Source: Lacticaseibacillus sharpeae JCM 1186 = DSM 20505 (GTDB lineage Bacteria > Bacillota > Bacilli > Lactobacillales > Lactobacillaceae). From it: a stretch of DNA of 64,000 nt. Under the pieces are notes generated by a model. The model was not told the DNA's origin. It saw only the letters and a program-made list of their open reading frames with translations, and did no database searches. Each line of letters begins with the position of its first letter. Position 1 is the stretch's first letter. Location of the stretch: positions 1 through 64,000 of the forward strand of contig NZ_AYYO01000030.1 of the NCBI RefSeq assembly GCF_001436225.1, read 5' to 3'. Positions 36,223-44,506 of this stretch are shown one piece after another. Made by a program: the position numbers and the translations under genes.

Positions 36223-36545
36223 CCATTACTTACTAAGATGGAACAAACTGATTCTGCCAATACACAGTTTGGGGTCAGCTGGAGGTGCTACTAAGATTGG
36301 TGCGTCACGAGAACACGGTAAGATATGGTCATGAGGTACGGTGTAGCTTGAATAGAAGATGGTGCAATGTAAGCTGACTTGCAAGCAGAATGTGTTCGGA
36401 CGGAGAAGAAATTAATGTACATGCTTTGGGCACGTAACACTCACGGATAAAGTTTGTGTCTTATATAATTGAAAATGGTTTGAGTCTGTCACGTGGCATT
36501 CAGTGAATTTATTGTCACATTCAAACATAGTATTGTGGTAGAACT
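36223..36545. other. Intergenic region upstream of abiEi
   Basis: No gene is visible here. I see no repeats and only generic A+T-rich promoter-like sequence (CTTATATAATTG near 36460, a possible -10). Confidence 0.4.
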
Positions 36546-36569
36546 GTGTTTGAACGTGGGGTGGAAGAA

Positions 36570-37160
36570 ATGCAAGCTGAAATGTTGAACAAGTTATTAA
36601 AAGTTAACAATGGTCAAGTTACCCGACAACAGGTCGAACAGTCTGGGATTGATCCACATCTGTTAAGTACTTTAACGCGTGATGGACGGTTGGAACGAGT
36701 GGATCGTGGGGTCTATATCGATCCAGCAATCTTTGAGGATGACATGTACATCTTGCAGTATCGATTTAGCAAGGGAATTTTTTTCAAAGATACGGCCTTA
36801 TACCTGCATCACATGATTGATCGGACGCCGGGGATGTATGAAATGAGCTTTCCACAGAACTATCACCCAACAGTAATTGATCGTTATCCAGTCAAAGTAT
36901 ATCGGCAGAAACTAGAATGGCAAGAGTTGGGGGTAGAAGAAGTATTAAGCCCTGGACAGCATTTAGTGCGCACTTATAACATTGAGCGAACGCTGTGCGA
37001 TATTCTGAGAACACGCGATGCTTCGGATGCTGAAACAATTAAACAAGCAATGGTGTCGTTCTCAAAGATTAAGAATAAAAAACTACATCGTCTGAGTGGG
37101 CATGCAGATATTTTTAAGGTGAAGGACAAAATCAGAGCATATATGGAGGTGTTACTATGA
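36570..37160 (+). CDS. AbiEi-like antitoxin (type IV toxin-antitoxin), orphan
   Basis: About 196 residues. An N-terminal winged helix (NNGQVTRQQVEQSGIDPHLLSTLTRDGRLERVDRGVYI, in pieces) is followed by the AbiEi middle region (FSKGIFFKDTALYLHHM) and TYNIERTLCDILR. AbiEi is a transcriptional autorepressor and antitoxin for the nucleotidyltransferase AbiEii. ATG 36570 is preferred over GTG 36546 because GGGGTGG precedes it. The expected toxin gene begins 4 bp before its stop but is cut off after 20 codons, so the antitoxin is orphaned. Confidence 0.82.
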   Translation: MQAEMLNKLLKVNNGQVTRQQVEQSGIDPHLLSTLTRDGRLERVDRGVYIDPAIFEDDMYILQYRFSKGIFFKDTALYLHHMIDRTPGMYEMSFPQNYHPTVIDRYPVKVYRQKLEWQELGVEEVLSPGQHLVRTYNIERTLCDILRTRDASDAETIKQAMVSFSKIKNKKLHRLSGHADIFKVKDKIRAYMEVLL

Positions 37161-37219
37161 AACTCGGCTTCACTAATGGCCAACAATTCAAGGAACTTTG
37201 TAATTGGTATTGCAGTTAG
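37157..37219 (+). pseudogene. AbiEii toxin remnant
   Basis: ATG 37157 overlaps the abiEi stop and reads MKLGFTNGQQFKELCNWYCS, then stops at 37217-37219. The start, the overlap and the N-terminal NxQQFK pattern fit an AbiEii start, but the remaining ~280 codons are missing. A deletion has removed the toxin body. An unrelated short ORF is the alternative. Confidence 0.55.
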
Positions 37220-37249
37220 TAGGAGCTAGTTTTGTTATTTGCTTGTATG

Positions 37250-37258
37250 TGCTATCAT
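37250..37258 (+). promoter_or_regulatory. Promoter of the putative antitoxin RNA
   Basis: TGC-TATCAT is an extended -10, with a weak -35 (TTTGTT) at 37231-37236. Start of transcription is expected near 37265. Confidence 0.5.
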
Positions 37259-37264
37259 AATCAT

Positions 37265-37390
37265 GTAAAAGGCCACCAGCGGTAACTGGTGGCCACTGCA
37301 GACCGTTTAAGACGGCTGGCATCAAGCAAATTCTTAGACAATAAAGTCCGTCATCACTTCGCCAAAAGTTTAGTGACGGTCTTTTTTATT
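37265..37390 (+). ncRNA. Putative type I antitoxin RNA
   Basis: The predicted transcript opens with a perfect 9-bp hairpin (GGCCACCAG, 6-nt loop, CTGGTGGCC, 37270-37293). It ends in a stem formed by AAGTCCGTCATCAC and GTGACGGTCTT with TTTTTT after it. The terminator stem overlaps the 3' end of the convergent toxin gene, as in the par/Fst loci of Gram-positive bacteria, where RNA and toxin mRNA share a bidirectional terminator. Confidence 0.6.
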
Positions 37391-37489
37391 GTCCAAAATA
37401 GCTACCACAATAGCAATCACAACGTTGACTACTTCCAGAACAAGCGCTCCGAACGCAATCATGATTGTAATTGCCTCAGCTACTGACAA
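37370..37489 (-). CDS. Hol-Tox/Fst-like type I toxin peptide
   Basis: A 39-residue peptide: a short N-terminus (LSVAEAITIMIAFG), a hydrophobic membrane-spanning core, then the charged tail DNKKDRH. This is the pattern of small membrane toxins annotated as putative holin-like toxin in lactobacilli. TTG 37489 lies 7 nt after AGGAGG; TTG 37492 is alternative. Its stop codon lies in the terminator stem shared with the convergent RNA. The toxin would depolarise or disturb the membrane when not silenced; this is family knowledge, not shown. Confidence 0.75.
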   Translation of the reverse strand: MSVAEAITIMIAFGALVLEVVNVVIAIVVAILDNKKDRH

Positions 37490-37793
37490 CAAGGCACCTC
37501 CTTTCACATGTATCTCTAGTGAATACCATAGGCACCACCACCTGTGATTGGATTTGCCAACCGCTATAAACTTCTGCGCCGTTAAGTATACGTTTAATTA
37601 GTTTGCATGTGTGACTCTTACCGTGAATGAGAGGTATTTTCTCTAGTCGAAAGTCAAAAAGTGGATGATCTGGTTACAGTTTTTTGGATTCATGTTTGTT
37701 GGCGCATATTTTAATGGTTTTTCTCCTCGTCTTTGTGCCATGATAGCACTAGACATTAAAATCAAAACCAATCACCCTCAAAGGAGACCCGCC
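37490..37793. other. Region between toxin and oxidoreductase genes
   Basis: Contains the minus-strand leader and ribosome binding site of the toxin (AGGAGG at 37496-37501) and, on the plus strand, the oxidoreductase leader ending in AAAGGAG at 37779-37785. No further gene is seen. Confidence 0.4.
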
Positions 37794-38780
37794 ATGCGCG
37801 CATTAGTAGTTCCAGACAACCAAGCAAACAGCATCGCCAGCTTAAAATGGCTCAATCGTCCAATCCCTGAACCGGGCCCCAATCAGGTGCTGGTGCAAAC
37901 CAAGGCGGTGGGGCTGAATCCCGTCGACTACAAGACCATTGAGCATCTGGACCCAGCGCTGACTTTTCCCCACACCATCGGCCTCGACGTTGCGGGCCTG
38001 GTGGTGGCAGTTGGGACGGAAGTGACAAGCTGGCATGCAGGCGACCGTGTTTGTGGGCACGGCAATTTGGCGGTCGACGGCGCCTTCGCTGAGTACGTGG
38101 TGGTGGAAGCGGCGGCGATTGCGGCTATTCCGGACGGGGTCAGTTTCACGACTGCGGCCGGAAGTTTGTGCGCCGGGCTAACCGCGTACCAGGCGCTTTT
38201 TCGCAAAGCTAACCTGAACAACGTTGAGACTGTGCTGATTCATGCGGGTGCGGGCGGGGTCGGTAGTATGGCGATTCAGTTGGCTAAGCACATGGGCAAG
38301 CGTGTGTACACGACCGTTTCGGCGCACAAGCAGGACTTCGTGGCGCAGCTGGCGCCCGATGCGCAAATCGATTACCGCACGGCCGATGTCACCCAACGGA
38401 TTGCGGAACTGACTGGCGGCCAAGGCGTTGATTTAATCATTAATACAATTGGCCATCCTGAGGCGGATTTGCCCCGCCTAGCATACAACGGGCAGCTGGT
38501 GTGCCTGCTGGCGGTGCCCGAATCGATTCCGACCGCAAAGGCTGTGACCGTCAGCAAGCTTGATCTCGGTGGGGCGCACCGCAGCGGTAATCCACAGCAG
38601 GTTGAAGACCTTGGTCGCATGACGCGTGAATTACTTGCGCTGATTGCGGCGGGGACTGTGGACCCGCTGGTGAGCAAGGTACTGCCGGCGGACCAGATTC
38701 CGACTGGGTTGCAGCTGCTCAAGGATGATCAAGTCGCTGGGAAGCTAGTCGCTACGTTTGGGGCGGCAAGCAAGTTTTAG
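37794..38780 (+). CDS. Zinc-independent quinone oxidoreductase-like MDR protein
   Basis: 328 residues of the medium-chain dehydrogenase/reductase superfamily. The N-terminal GroES-like domain shows QTKAVGLNPVDYKT and GLDVAGLVVAVG; the Rossmann motif is HAGAGGVGSMAIQLAKHMG (AxxGGVG). The structural zinc cysteines of alcohol dehydrogenases are absent, pointing to NADPH-dependent quinone or enone reduction. ATG 37794 is chosen because AAAGGAGACCCGCC directly precedes it and it gives the family N-terminus MRALVV. Confidence 0.88.
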   Translation: MRALVVPDNQANSIASLKWLNRPIPEPGPNQVLVQTKAVGLNPVDYKTIEHLDPALTFPHTIGLDVAGLVVAVGTEVTSWHAGDRVCGHGNLAVDGAFAEYVVVEAAAIAAIPDGVSFTTAAGSLCAGLTAYQALFRKANLNNVETVLIHAGAGGVGSMAIQLAKHMGKRVYTTVSAHKQDFVAQLAPDAQIDYRTADVTQRIAELTGGQGVDLIINTIGHPEADLPRLAYNGQLVCLLAVPESIPTAKAVTVSKLDLGGAHRSGNPQQVEDLGRMTRELLALIAAGTVDPLVSKVLPADQIPTGLQLLKDDQVAGKLVATFGAASKF

Positions 38781-38964
38781 GCTCACTTTTGACACCTACC
38801 AGTTTTATGCCGCCAATGCCAGTTACCACCGTACACGCTTTGTGCTAATCTATGAGCATGAGCAACATCTTGTGAAAAAACGTTTTGGGGAAGACGAGTC
38901 GGCACGGTCGCGGGTAATTGTTAGCGCTAGTGCTGATGGCAGATGTACTGGAGTGGAGCGGCTT

Positions 38965-40092
38965 ATGGCTTTAACTAACATAATTTTGGCGCAAATATTG
39001 ACGCTTAGCAGCAATTTCATTGTGATGGTCGGTGCAATCTCGTTCATTTACTGGCTGAATTCGAGCACAGCCAACCCGTTTGTCGTTGCGCATCACCAGC
39101 AACTGACTTACATTACGGGGTGCTTGTTCCTGGTCTTCTTGGTGGCACAACTATGGCGTGGCTGGCCGGAGTGGCCGTATCTGGACATGCTAATCGTCAC
39201 GCTGTACATGGTTAACCTGCAGCAAGGAATCCGGTGGCCGGCAGTACTGGATTTGGTGCTGATTGTGCTGCTGACGCTGTGGCTTGGTGCGCCGCTGTCT
39301 GCTAGCAGCGTTGCCGGAATTGTGGTTGCCGGCGGCATTCTTTTTCTGACGCAAACGCAGGCCAAGCGGATTCTGGCGCGGCCAGTGCTTAATGGCTGCG
39401 CGCTGGTTGCGTTTGGCACGGCGGTAATGGTTAGCCAGCTGAATTTGCGCCAAACGAATCTGTGGTTTTGGCTGCAACAGCTTGGCACGTTGGCGATTCT
39501 TGGCGGCCTGTGCCTGGCTTTTGACCAAATCATGCGGGCGACGCGGGCGCGGACGGACAAGATGTACTCGCTGACGACCATCGACGAGCTGACCGGTGTG
39601 CACAATTTCGGCACGTTCAACAAGGAGCTCGACCAGCTTTTTGCGCAATTCCAAAAAGATGGCCAGCAGTATTCCGTGTTCGAAGGTGATCTTGACCACT
39701 TCAAGCACATCAATGATACGTATGGGCATCCGGCGGGCAACGTGGTGCTGCGCCAGCTTGCCCTGGAGCTCGATTCATTTGCAGATACGCTGCCGTTTCC
39801 GGCGACCGCATACCGGCTGGGCGGCGAGGAATTCGCCATCATTGCGCATGCGGAGTTGAACCATGAGCAAGCAATGGCAATCGGCGAGCGATTCTTGGCG
39901 TTGCTCACGCTGGTACGGTTTCCAGATGCGGATCCGAACCTGACCATCACGTGCTCCATTGGCCAGGCACGGGTGGAGCCGGGAGACTATAGTGCTAACG
40001 ACGTGTACAAGAAGGCCGACCGCAACCTGTACGCCGCCAAGCAGGGCGGACGCAACTGTGTGCAGGCCCAGGGGGATGCGGCGACGAAATAG
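38965..40092 (+). CDS. Membrane-bound diguanylate cyclase (GGDEF)
   Basis: About 375 residues. Six hydrophobic segments fill the first ~190 residues. A GGDEF domain follows with LTTIDELTGVHNFGTFN, FEGDLDHFKHINDTYGH (metal-binding Asp) and the active-site variant YRLGGEEFAI. The inhibitory RxxD site is missing from its place before GGEEF. It should make cyclic di-GMP, linked to exopolysaccharide or surface traits in lactobacilli. ATG 38965 has GGAG at 38955-38958. No EAL partner is near. Confidence 0.88.
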   Translation: MALTNIILAQILTLSSNFIVMVGAISFIYWLNSSTANPFVVAHHQQLTYITGCLFLVFLVAQLWRGWPEWPYLDMLIVTLYMVNLQQGIRWPAVLDLVLIVLLTLWLGAPLSASSVAGIVVAGGILFLTQTQAKRILARPVLNGCALVAFGTAVMVSQLNLRQTNLWFWLQQLGTLAILGGLCLAFDQIMRATRARTDKMYSLTTIDELTGVHNFGTFNKELDQLFAQFQKDGQQYSVFEGDLDHFKHINDTYGHPAGNVVLRQLALELDSFADTLPFPATAYRLGGEEFAIIAHAELNHEQAMAIGERFLALLTLVRFPDADPNLTITCSIGQARVEPGDYSANDVYKKADRNLYAAKQGGRNCVQAQGDAATK

Positions 40093-40103
40093 TGCAACAC
40101 AAA

Positions 40104-40150
40104 GCAATGGCACCACGGACGCTTGGGGTTCGTGGTGCCATTGCGTGTTT
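40104..40150 (+). terminator. Terminator after the diguanylate cyclase gene
   Basis: GCAATGGCACCACG (40104-40117) and its exact inverse CGTGGTGCCATTGC (40131-40144), followed by GTGTTTT. Confidence 0.85.
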
Positions 40151-40379
40151 TACGATTTCTTGCGGTGTCAGTTGATTATTTTGCGCATCAATTATGAAGG
40201 CCTTAAAGTGGTTAAGTTGATTCTGAAATCTGGCATCTACATTATTCATGAGTATTCATGCTTGGCTAGATCCTGGCATATATAGATTTCACCAAAATAT
40301 ACGTAATACCCCAAAATAATACCGTCATCATGATTTTGCCTATGCTCGTTGGGCATATCCGCTAAATTAACCAGGTATA

Positions 40380-40407
40380 TTACATCCAACTGCACAGGTC
40401 GTATACT
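40380..40407 (+). promoter_or_regulatory. Promoter of the aldo/keto reductase gene
   Basis: TTACAT (40380-40385), 16-bp spacer, TATACT (40402-40407), about 65 bp before the ATG. The rest of 40150-40471 shows no gene. Confidence 0.55.
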
Positions 40408-40471
40408 CGAAGGGAACAATAAGTTTTGGCAGCATTCATTCACTAAAAGCAAAATAGAAAGGTAGCAAACC

Positions 40472-41479
40472 ATGGAATACACACAGTTAGGCAACACTGA
40501 CATCAAGATTCCGAAGCTTTGTGTCGGTGCAATGAGTTTCGGTCAAGCTGGCACGATGCACGATTGGACGCTTGATCTGCAGCAGAGTAAGCAGGTGATT
40601 GACCATGCGTTGTCGCTGGGGATGAACTTCTTCGACACCGCCAACACATATTCGGCGGGGACAAGCGAAGAGTACCTTGGCGCGGCACTTAGGAAGCTGA
40701 CCCAGCGCGATAAGGTTGTGCTTTCCTCCAAGGTCTATTTCAATCCAGGTCGGTTGTCCAAGGACGCCATTAATCGTGAAATTGACGGTACGCTCAAACG
40801 GCTCGGCACGGATTACCTCGACTTGTACATCATCCACCGCTTCGATTACGACACGCCGATTGAAGAAACTATGGCGGCACTTGATGGCCTCGTTAAGGCG
40901 GGCAAAGTGCGCGCACTCGGGGCATCAGCGATGTACGGCTATCAATTTTACAACATGCAACTGGCTGCTCGCGACAATGGCTGGACGCCGTTTGCGGCCA
41001 TGGAAAACCACTACAACTTGCTGTACCGCGAGGACGAACGCGAGCTTATTCCGCTGTGCAAGCAGATGAACGTTGCGCTAATGCCGTACAGTGCGCTGGC
41101 TGCGGGGCGACTTGCGCGGCCAACCTGGACGGCGGATACGTTGCGCAGCCGCACGGACCTAGTTGCACAGGGCAAGTATGACCATACCAAGCAATACGAT
41201 CTGGAAATAACCAAGCGTGTACACGCATTGGCGGACAAGCACGACGCAACAATGGCGCAGATTAGCCTCGCGTGGCAGTGGGCCAAGGGCATCACGTCCC
41301 CAATCATTGGGGCGACCAAGACCAAGTACCTCGATGAGGCGGCGGGGGCGTTTGCGGTCCAGCTCAGTGCCGACGAGATTGCGTACTTGGAAGAACCATA
41401 CGTGCCACATAAGGTGGTCGGGGCGATTGACCACAATCCGGAACAGGGAGTTGTGCTGCTGGACGCAGATAAAAAATAG
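40472..41479 (+). CDS. Aldo/keto reductase
   Basis: 335 residues, TIM-barrel NADPH-dependent oxidoreductase. The catalytic tetrad is visible: Asp in NFFDTANTY, Tyr in the same motif, Lys in VVLSSKVYF and His in YIIHRFDYD. The C-terminal cofactor-binding part is SPIIGATKTKYLDEA. ATG 40472 follows AGAAAGG. Monocistronic between its own promoter and terminator. The substrate cannot be read from sequence. Confidence 0.9.
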   Translation: MEYTQLGNTDIKIPKLCVGAMSFGQAGTMHDWTLDLQQSKQVIDHALSLGMNFFDTANTYSAGTSEEYLGAALRKLTQRDKVVLSSKVYFNPGRLSKDAINREIDGTLKRLGTDYLDLYIIHRFDYDTPIEETMAALDGLVKAGKVRALGASAMYGYQFYNMQLAARDNGWTPFAAMENHYNLLYREDERELIPLCKQMNVALMPYSALAAGRLARPTWTADTLRSRTDLVAQGKYDHTKQYDLEITKRVHALADKHDATMAQISLAWQWAKGITSPIIGATKTKYLDEAAGAFAVQLSADEIAYLEEPYVPHKVVGAIDHNPEQGVVLLDADKK

Positions 41480-41490
41480 CCTCAACGGCA

Positions 41491-41531
41491 AATAGGGTAC
41501 CAACGCGATGGGCGTTGGTACCCTATTTTGT
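41491..41531. terminator. Bidirectional terminator between convergent genes
   Basis: AATAGGGTACCAACGC (41491-41506) and its exact inverse (41512-41527) form a 16-bp stem, serving the aldo/keto reductase on plus and the M20 gene on minus. Confidence 0.85.
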
Positions 41532-41555
41532 GAGTTAAAATTTGCTGCAGTTAGG

Positions 41556-42740
41556 TTATTTGGTTTCACCGTTCAGGTAGTTCAGCGCCGCCGTCCCCAC
41601 CGCCTTGGCCGCAATCAGCAGGGCCCGTTCGTCCATGAAGAAGTCGGGGCTGTGGTGGGGGTGACTCTGGCCATCGTCTGCCGCGCAGCCGATGTAGAGG
41701 AATGCGGCCGGCTTGGCCTGTGCGAAGTAGGCGAAATCCTCGGAGGGGTCTTGGGGACCGCAATCAAAGACTTTGGCCACCCCCGCTGCGGCAATACTTT
41801 CTGCAGCGGGGGTCATAATTGCGGGGTCGTTCACCAGCACGGGGTAGTTATCGTCGTAATTAAGCTCAGCCTTGACGCCAAACATGGTCTCCAGACCGTG
41901 GACGAGCGTGGTGATCTGCTCGCGAATCGTTTTGCGCGTGCTTTCCTTCATCACACGCACGTCGCCCTTCAGCGTGACGGCTTGCTTGATGGCGTTGAAC
42001 GAACCGGCACCGTCGAAGCTGCCGATAGTGACGCTGGCGGTATCGAACGGATCAATGCGGCGGGAAACGACGGTTTGGAGGGCGGTGACAAAGTAGCTGC
42101 CGGCGACAATCGCATCGTTGGCCAGGTGCGGCATGGATGCGTGGCCGCCGTGCCCAGTGATGGTGAGTGTGAAGTTGGCACGGCCGGTTTGAGTTTCGTG
42201 CAGGTGGTAGCCAACGGTGCCCACCGGCATGTTGCTCATCACGTGCGCACCGATGACCGCGTCAATGCCGTCCAGGACGCCGTCTGCCAGCATCGACTTG
42301 GCGCCGCCGGGGGAAACTTCTTCGGCCGGTTGGTGGATAATCCGCACCGTGCCGGACCACTCGCTGCGGGTGGCATACAGCTCGCGGGCCAGGACCATCA
42401 GGTAGGCAGTGTGCCCGTCGTGACCGCACGCGTGCATGACGCCTGGGTTCTGGGACTTGAACGGCAAATCACCGCCTTCTTGGACGGCGAGGGCGTCAAA
42501 GTCTGCGCGCAGGGCTAGGTGTTTGCCCGGCTTACCCGAGTCGATGTCCACAACAAAGCCGTAGCCGTCCCCAAAGTCGCGGGTGGTCATGTGCAGCTGC
42601 TGGTACCATTGTTTAATGTACGCGGCCGTATCGTGCTCCTGGAAGCTAACCTCAGGGTGGGCGTGCAGGTGTTCACGAATTGCGATGATTTCGGGTTCAG
42701 CGGCAGTTAGTCGGGACATTAACGTTGATGTGTTGGTCAT
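41556..42740 (-). CDS. M20 family metallopeptidase/amidohydrolase
   Basis: 394 residues, similar in layout to hippurate hydrolases, N-acetyl-L,L-diaminopimelate deacetylases and N-acyl amino acid amidohydrolases. Metal-site motifs are ADFDALAVQE, HACGHDGHTAYLM and HQPAEEVSPGGAKSML, with the dimerisation domain in the middle (FTLTITGHGGHASMP). The C-terminal EDFAYFAQAKPAAFLYIG is typical of the family. Divergent from the MazG-like gene. The exact acyl substrate is unknown. Confidence 0.9.
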   Translation of the reverse strand: MTNTSTLMSRLTAAEPEIIAIREHLHAHPEVSFQEHDTAAYIKQWYQQLHMTTRDFGDGYGFVVDIDSGKPGKHLALRADFDALAVQEGGDLPFKSQNPGVMHACGHDGHTAYLMVLARELYATRSEWSGTVRIIHQPAEEVSPGGAKSMLADGVLDGIDAVIGAHVMSNMPVGTVGYHLHETQTGRANFTLTITGHGGHASMPHLANDAIVAGSYFVTALQTVVSRRIDPFDTASVTIGSFDGAGSFNAIKQAVTLKGDVRVMKESTRKTIREQITTLVHGLETMFGVKAELNYDDNYPVLVNDPAIMTPAAESIAAAGVAKVFDCGPQDPSEDFAYFAQAKPAAFLYIGCAADDGQSHPHHSPDFFMDERALLIAAKAVGTAALNYLNGETK

Positions 42741-42909
42741 GATGGTTTTCCTTTCGTAGTCGATTTTGCGCAGCGAGACATTCTATCTTTAGTCTAGGCC
42801 TCTTTGCGCTATGAAACCAAGCGCTTTTCGTCTCTTGTTCATCTACATAATAGCCGGCGCAATTATTCGCGTGTATACTAAACGAAAACGAACTGGGGAG
42901 AGACGTATT

Positions 42910-43410
42910 TTGCAAAACTTGTACAACGAATCGGCAGAATTCCATAAAATATTCGATGACCGCCAGCCGGCAACGCCCACGGCATTGGATCACGAGAACC
43001 TGGTCGACCGGGTAGGCTTCATTCTGGAAGAACTCACGGAGATGGCGACGATTGGTTGCCAGACGCCAGATGAAATTGAGGCGACCTTCGCGCAAGTTGA
43101 AGCGCGCCTGCAGATGGCCAAAACGAAAATTTTGCGCAAGCAGCCGAGCGTTTACCCACCAATTGTGCAGCAGGCTGACGCGCTCGGCGACATCGCGTAC
43201 CTCACGTTCGGCAGTTACGTGCTGATGGGCGTGGATCCCGACAACATTCTGGCGACTATTCACGCGGCGAACATGCACAAACTGTTTCCAGATGGGCAAG
43301 CTCATCGCGACCCAGTGACGGGGAAGGTGCTGAAGCCGGCGTCGTGGGCGGCACAGTACCAGCCGGAGCCGCTGATTGCGCAGGAGATTGCGCGGCAGGG
43401 GGAACGGTAG
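42910..43410 (+). CDS. MazG-like nucleotide pyrophosphohydrolase
   Basis: About 166 residues, all-helical. The metal-binding motifs VGFILEELTEMA (ExxE) and QADALGDIAYLTFGSYVLMGVDP (ExxD-like, with D-A-L-G-D) mark the all-alpha NTP-PPase superfamily, which cleaves non-canonical or excess NTPs to NMP and pyrophosphate. The TTG start at 42910 is preferred: GGGGAGAG precedes it, and the upstream reading would cross a TATACT promoter box. The N-terminal HDRQP-like FDDRQPATP is seen in related lactobacillar proteins. Confidence 0.75.
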   Translation: MQNLYNESAEFHKIFDDRQPATPTALDHENLVDRVGFILEELTEMATIGCQTPDEIEATFAQVEARLQMAKTKILRKQPSVYPPIVQQADALGDIAYLTFGSYVLMGVDPDNILATIHAANMHKLFPDGQAHRDPVTGKVLKPASWAAQYQPEPLIAQEIARQGER

Positions 43411-43445
43411 GATTGAAAATAGTAAATAACTCATAGCTATTGATA

Positions 43446-43492
43446 AGTGCCCTACAATTGTTAGATATAAACTAACGATTGTAGGGCACTTT
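43446..43492. terminator. Bidirectional terminator
   Basis: AAGTGCCCTACAAT (43446-43459) and ATTGTAGGGCACTT (43479-43492) pair exactly, extended by GTTAG/CTAAC inside, between two convergent genes. Confidence 0.8.
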
Positions 43493-43521
43493 GCAAGTCT
43501 GGTGTAGTGGTTCCGCGTCAA

Positions 43522-43710
43522 TCAATTCTTTGCTTGTGCAAGTGATGATTGATTACCACATTTTTGTTCGGCTTTTATGCGCGTAATTTCCCGGCGAATT
43601 TTGACCATTTCTGCTTCCGGTATTGGCTTTGGACCACCAGCTGCGATAATTGCGCGATTTTCTGCATCGATTAAGTCATCAAGCCGAATATCGTCAACCT
43701 TATTTGCCAT
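43522..43710 (-). CDS. Small charged protein, second gene of a two-gene unit
   Basis: 62 residues (from ATG 43710; ATG 43719 is upstream but overlaps the Shine-Dalgarno). The ribosome binding site GGAG lies inside the end of the preceding gene, so translation is coupled. No family recognised. Size, charge and coupling resemble an antitoxin or chaperone of the partner, which is inference only. Confidence 0.6.
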   Translation of the reverse strand: MANKVDDIRLDDLIDAENRAIIAAGGPKPIPEAEMVKIRREITRIKAEQKCGNQSSLAQAKN

Positions 43711-44209
43711 TGGAGTCATCTCCTTTAAAAGTGTTTAACAATTGAATCGCGCTTGTAGTGTCGATATATTGTTTACCATTACCAATTTCCTTGGCACCCA
43801 TATCCGTGCTGAAATGTTCACGCACCCTCGTTTTTGGTTTTAGCAAAATGAAACCATCATCACCATAATCAAAACTTGCTTGGGCAACAATGGCAAATAG
43901 GGCACGGCCGACCCCGTAAAAGCGTCTATTCTTGCCCCTATTATAAGGCGCAGACTCGATTAAATCCAGATTTACGAAATTGTCATCGTTATCGTATGAC
44001 ACTAATCCTTGAAATTCGTTCGACCCAGGTAATGTGATTGCAACTACTGTTGTACCTGCAGTTAACGACCAATTAAAGAGCCAACCCGCCTTGTGTAGGC
44101 TGTCTGCATGTGGACTGGTAATGGTTATTTTATGGTAATTGACTTTAACTTCTTTTCCGGTTTTATATTCATTTATGTGAAGACGAAGCGGGGAAGTTGA
44201 AATTGACAT
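43700..44209 (-). CDS. GNAT-like protein of unknown role
   Basis: 169 residues from ATG 44209, the first with a ribosome binding site (AAAGGTGG) and after the palindromic operator. The C-terminal half (FYGVGRALFAIVAQASFDYGDDGFILLKPK, in pieces, then EHFSTDMGAKEI) resembles the alpha3-beta5 region of GNAT acetyltransferases, though a full acetyl-CoA Q/RxxGxG/A loop is only approximated by YGVGRA. First gene of a two-gene unit with a 62-residue partner. Confidence 0.5.
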   Translation of the reverse strand: MSISTSPLRLHINEYKTGKEVKVNYHKITITSPHADSLHKAGWLFNWSLTAGTTVVAITLPGSNEFQGLVSYDNDDNFVNLDLIESAPYNRGKNRRFYGVGRALFAIVAQASFDYGDDGFILLKPKTRVREHFSTDMGAKEIGNGKQYIDTTSAIQLLNTFKGDDSNGK

Positions 44210-44236
44210 GGTAGGGCCACCTTTCGCAATATATCG

Positions 44237-44258
44237 TCTATATATAGATTGCGCAATC
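44237..44258. promoter_or_regulatory. Double palindromic operator
   Basis: Two perfect 12-bp palindromes share two bases: TCTATATATAGA (44237-44248) and GATTGCGCAATC (44247-44258). They lie 28-49 bp upstream of the GNAT-like start, where the promoter should be. Confidence 0.6.
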
Positions 44259-44392
44259 CGGCGTAAAACCCCCGAAACTTTTTCAATTTTCTGCCAAAAA
44301 AATAGCACGAGCTCCGCGCGGCATTATTGCTCGCTCAACTTAATCTTCTGTTTGCTATGACTCCTGTGTTCAGTTACATATGTATGCGAGCA

Positions 44393-44422
44393 AAAAAAAT
44401 GACCGGCTCCCCAGCCGGTCCC
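44393..44422 (-). terminator. Terminator of the sortase-like gene
   Basis: Read on the minus strand: GACCGGCT, GGGG loop, AGCCGGTC, then ATTTTTTTT. Confidence 0.85.
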
Positions 44423-44506
44423 CCAAAACTATGAATCTGTTTTATATCTATCATCCAGCTCCCCAGCAGGATGAACTAAACTTACCTAATTATTACTTGG
44501 AACTGA

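Noticed and set aside
41508-42518. Open frame of 336 codons on the plus strand
   Set aside because: It is entirely antisense to the M20 peptidase, has no matching family and runs through its terminator.
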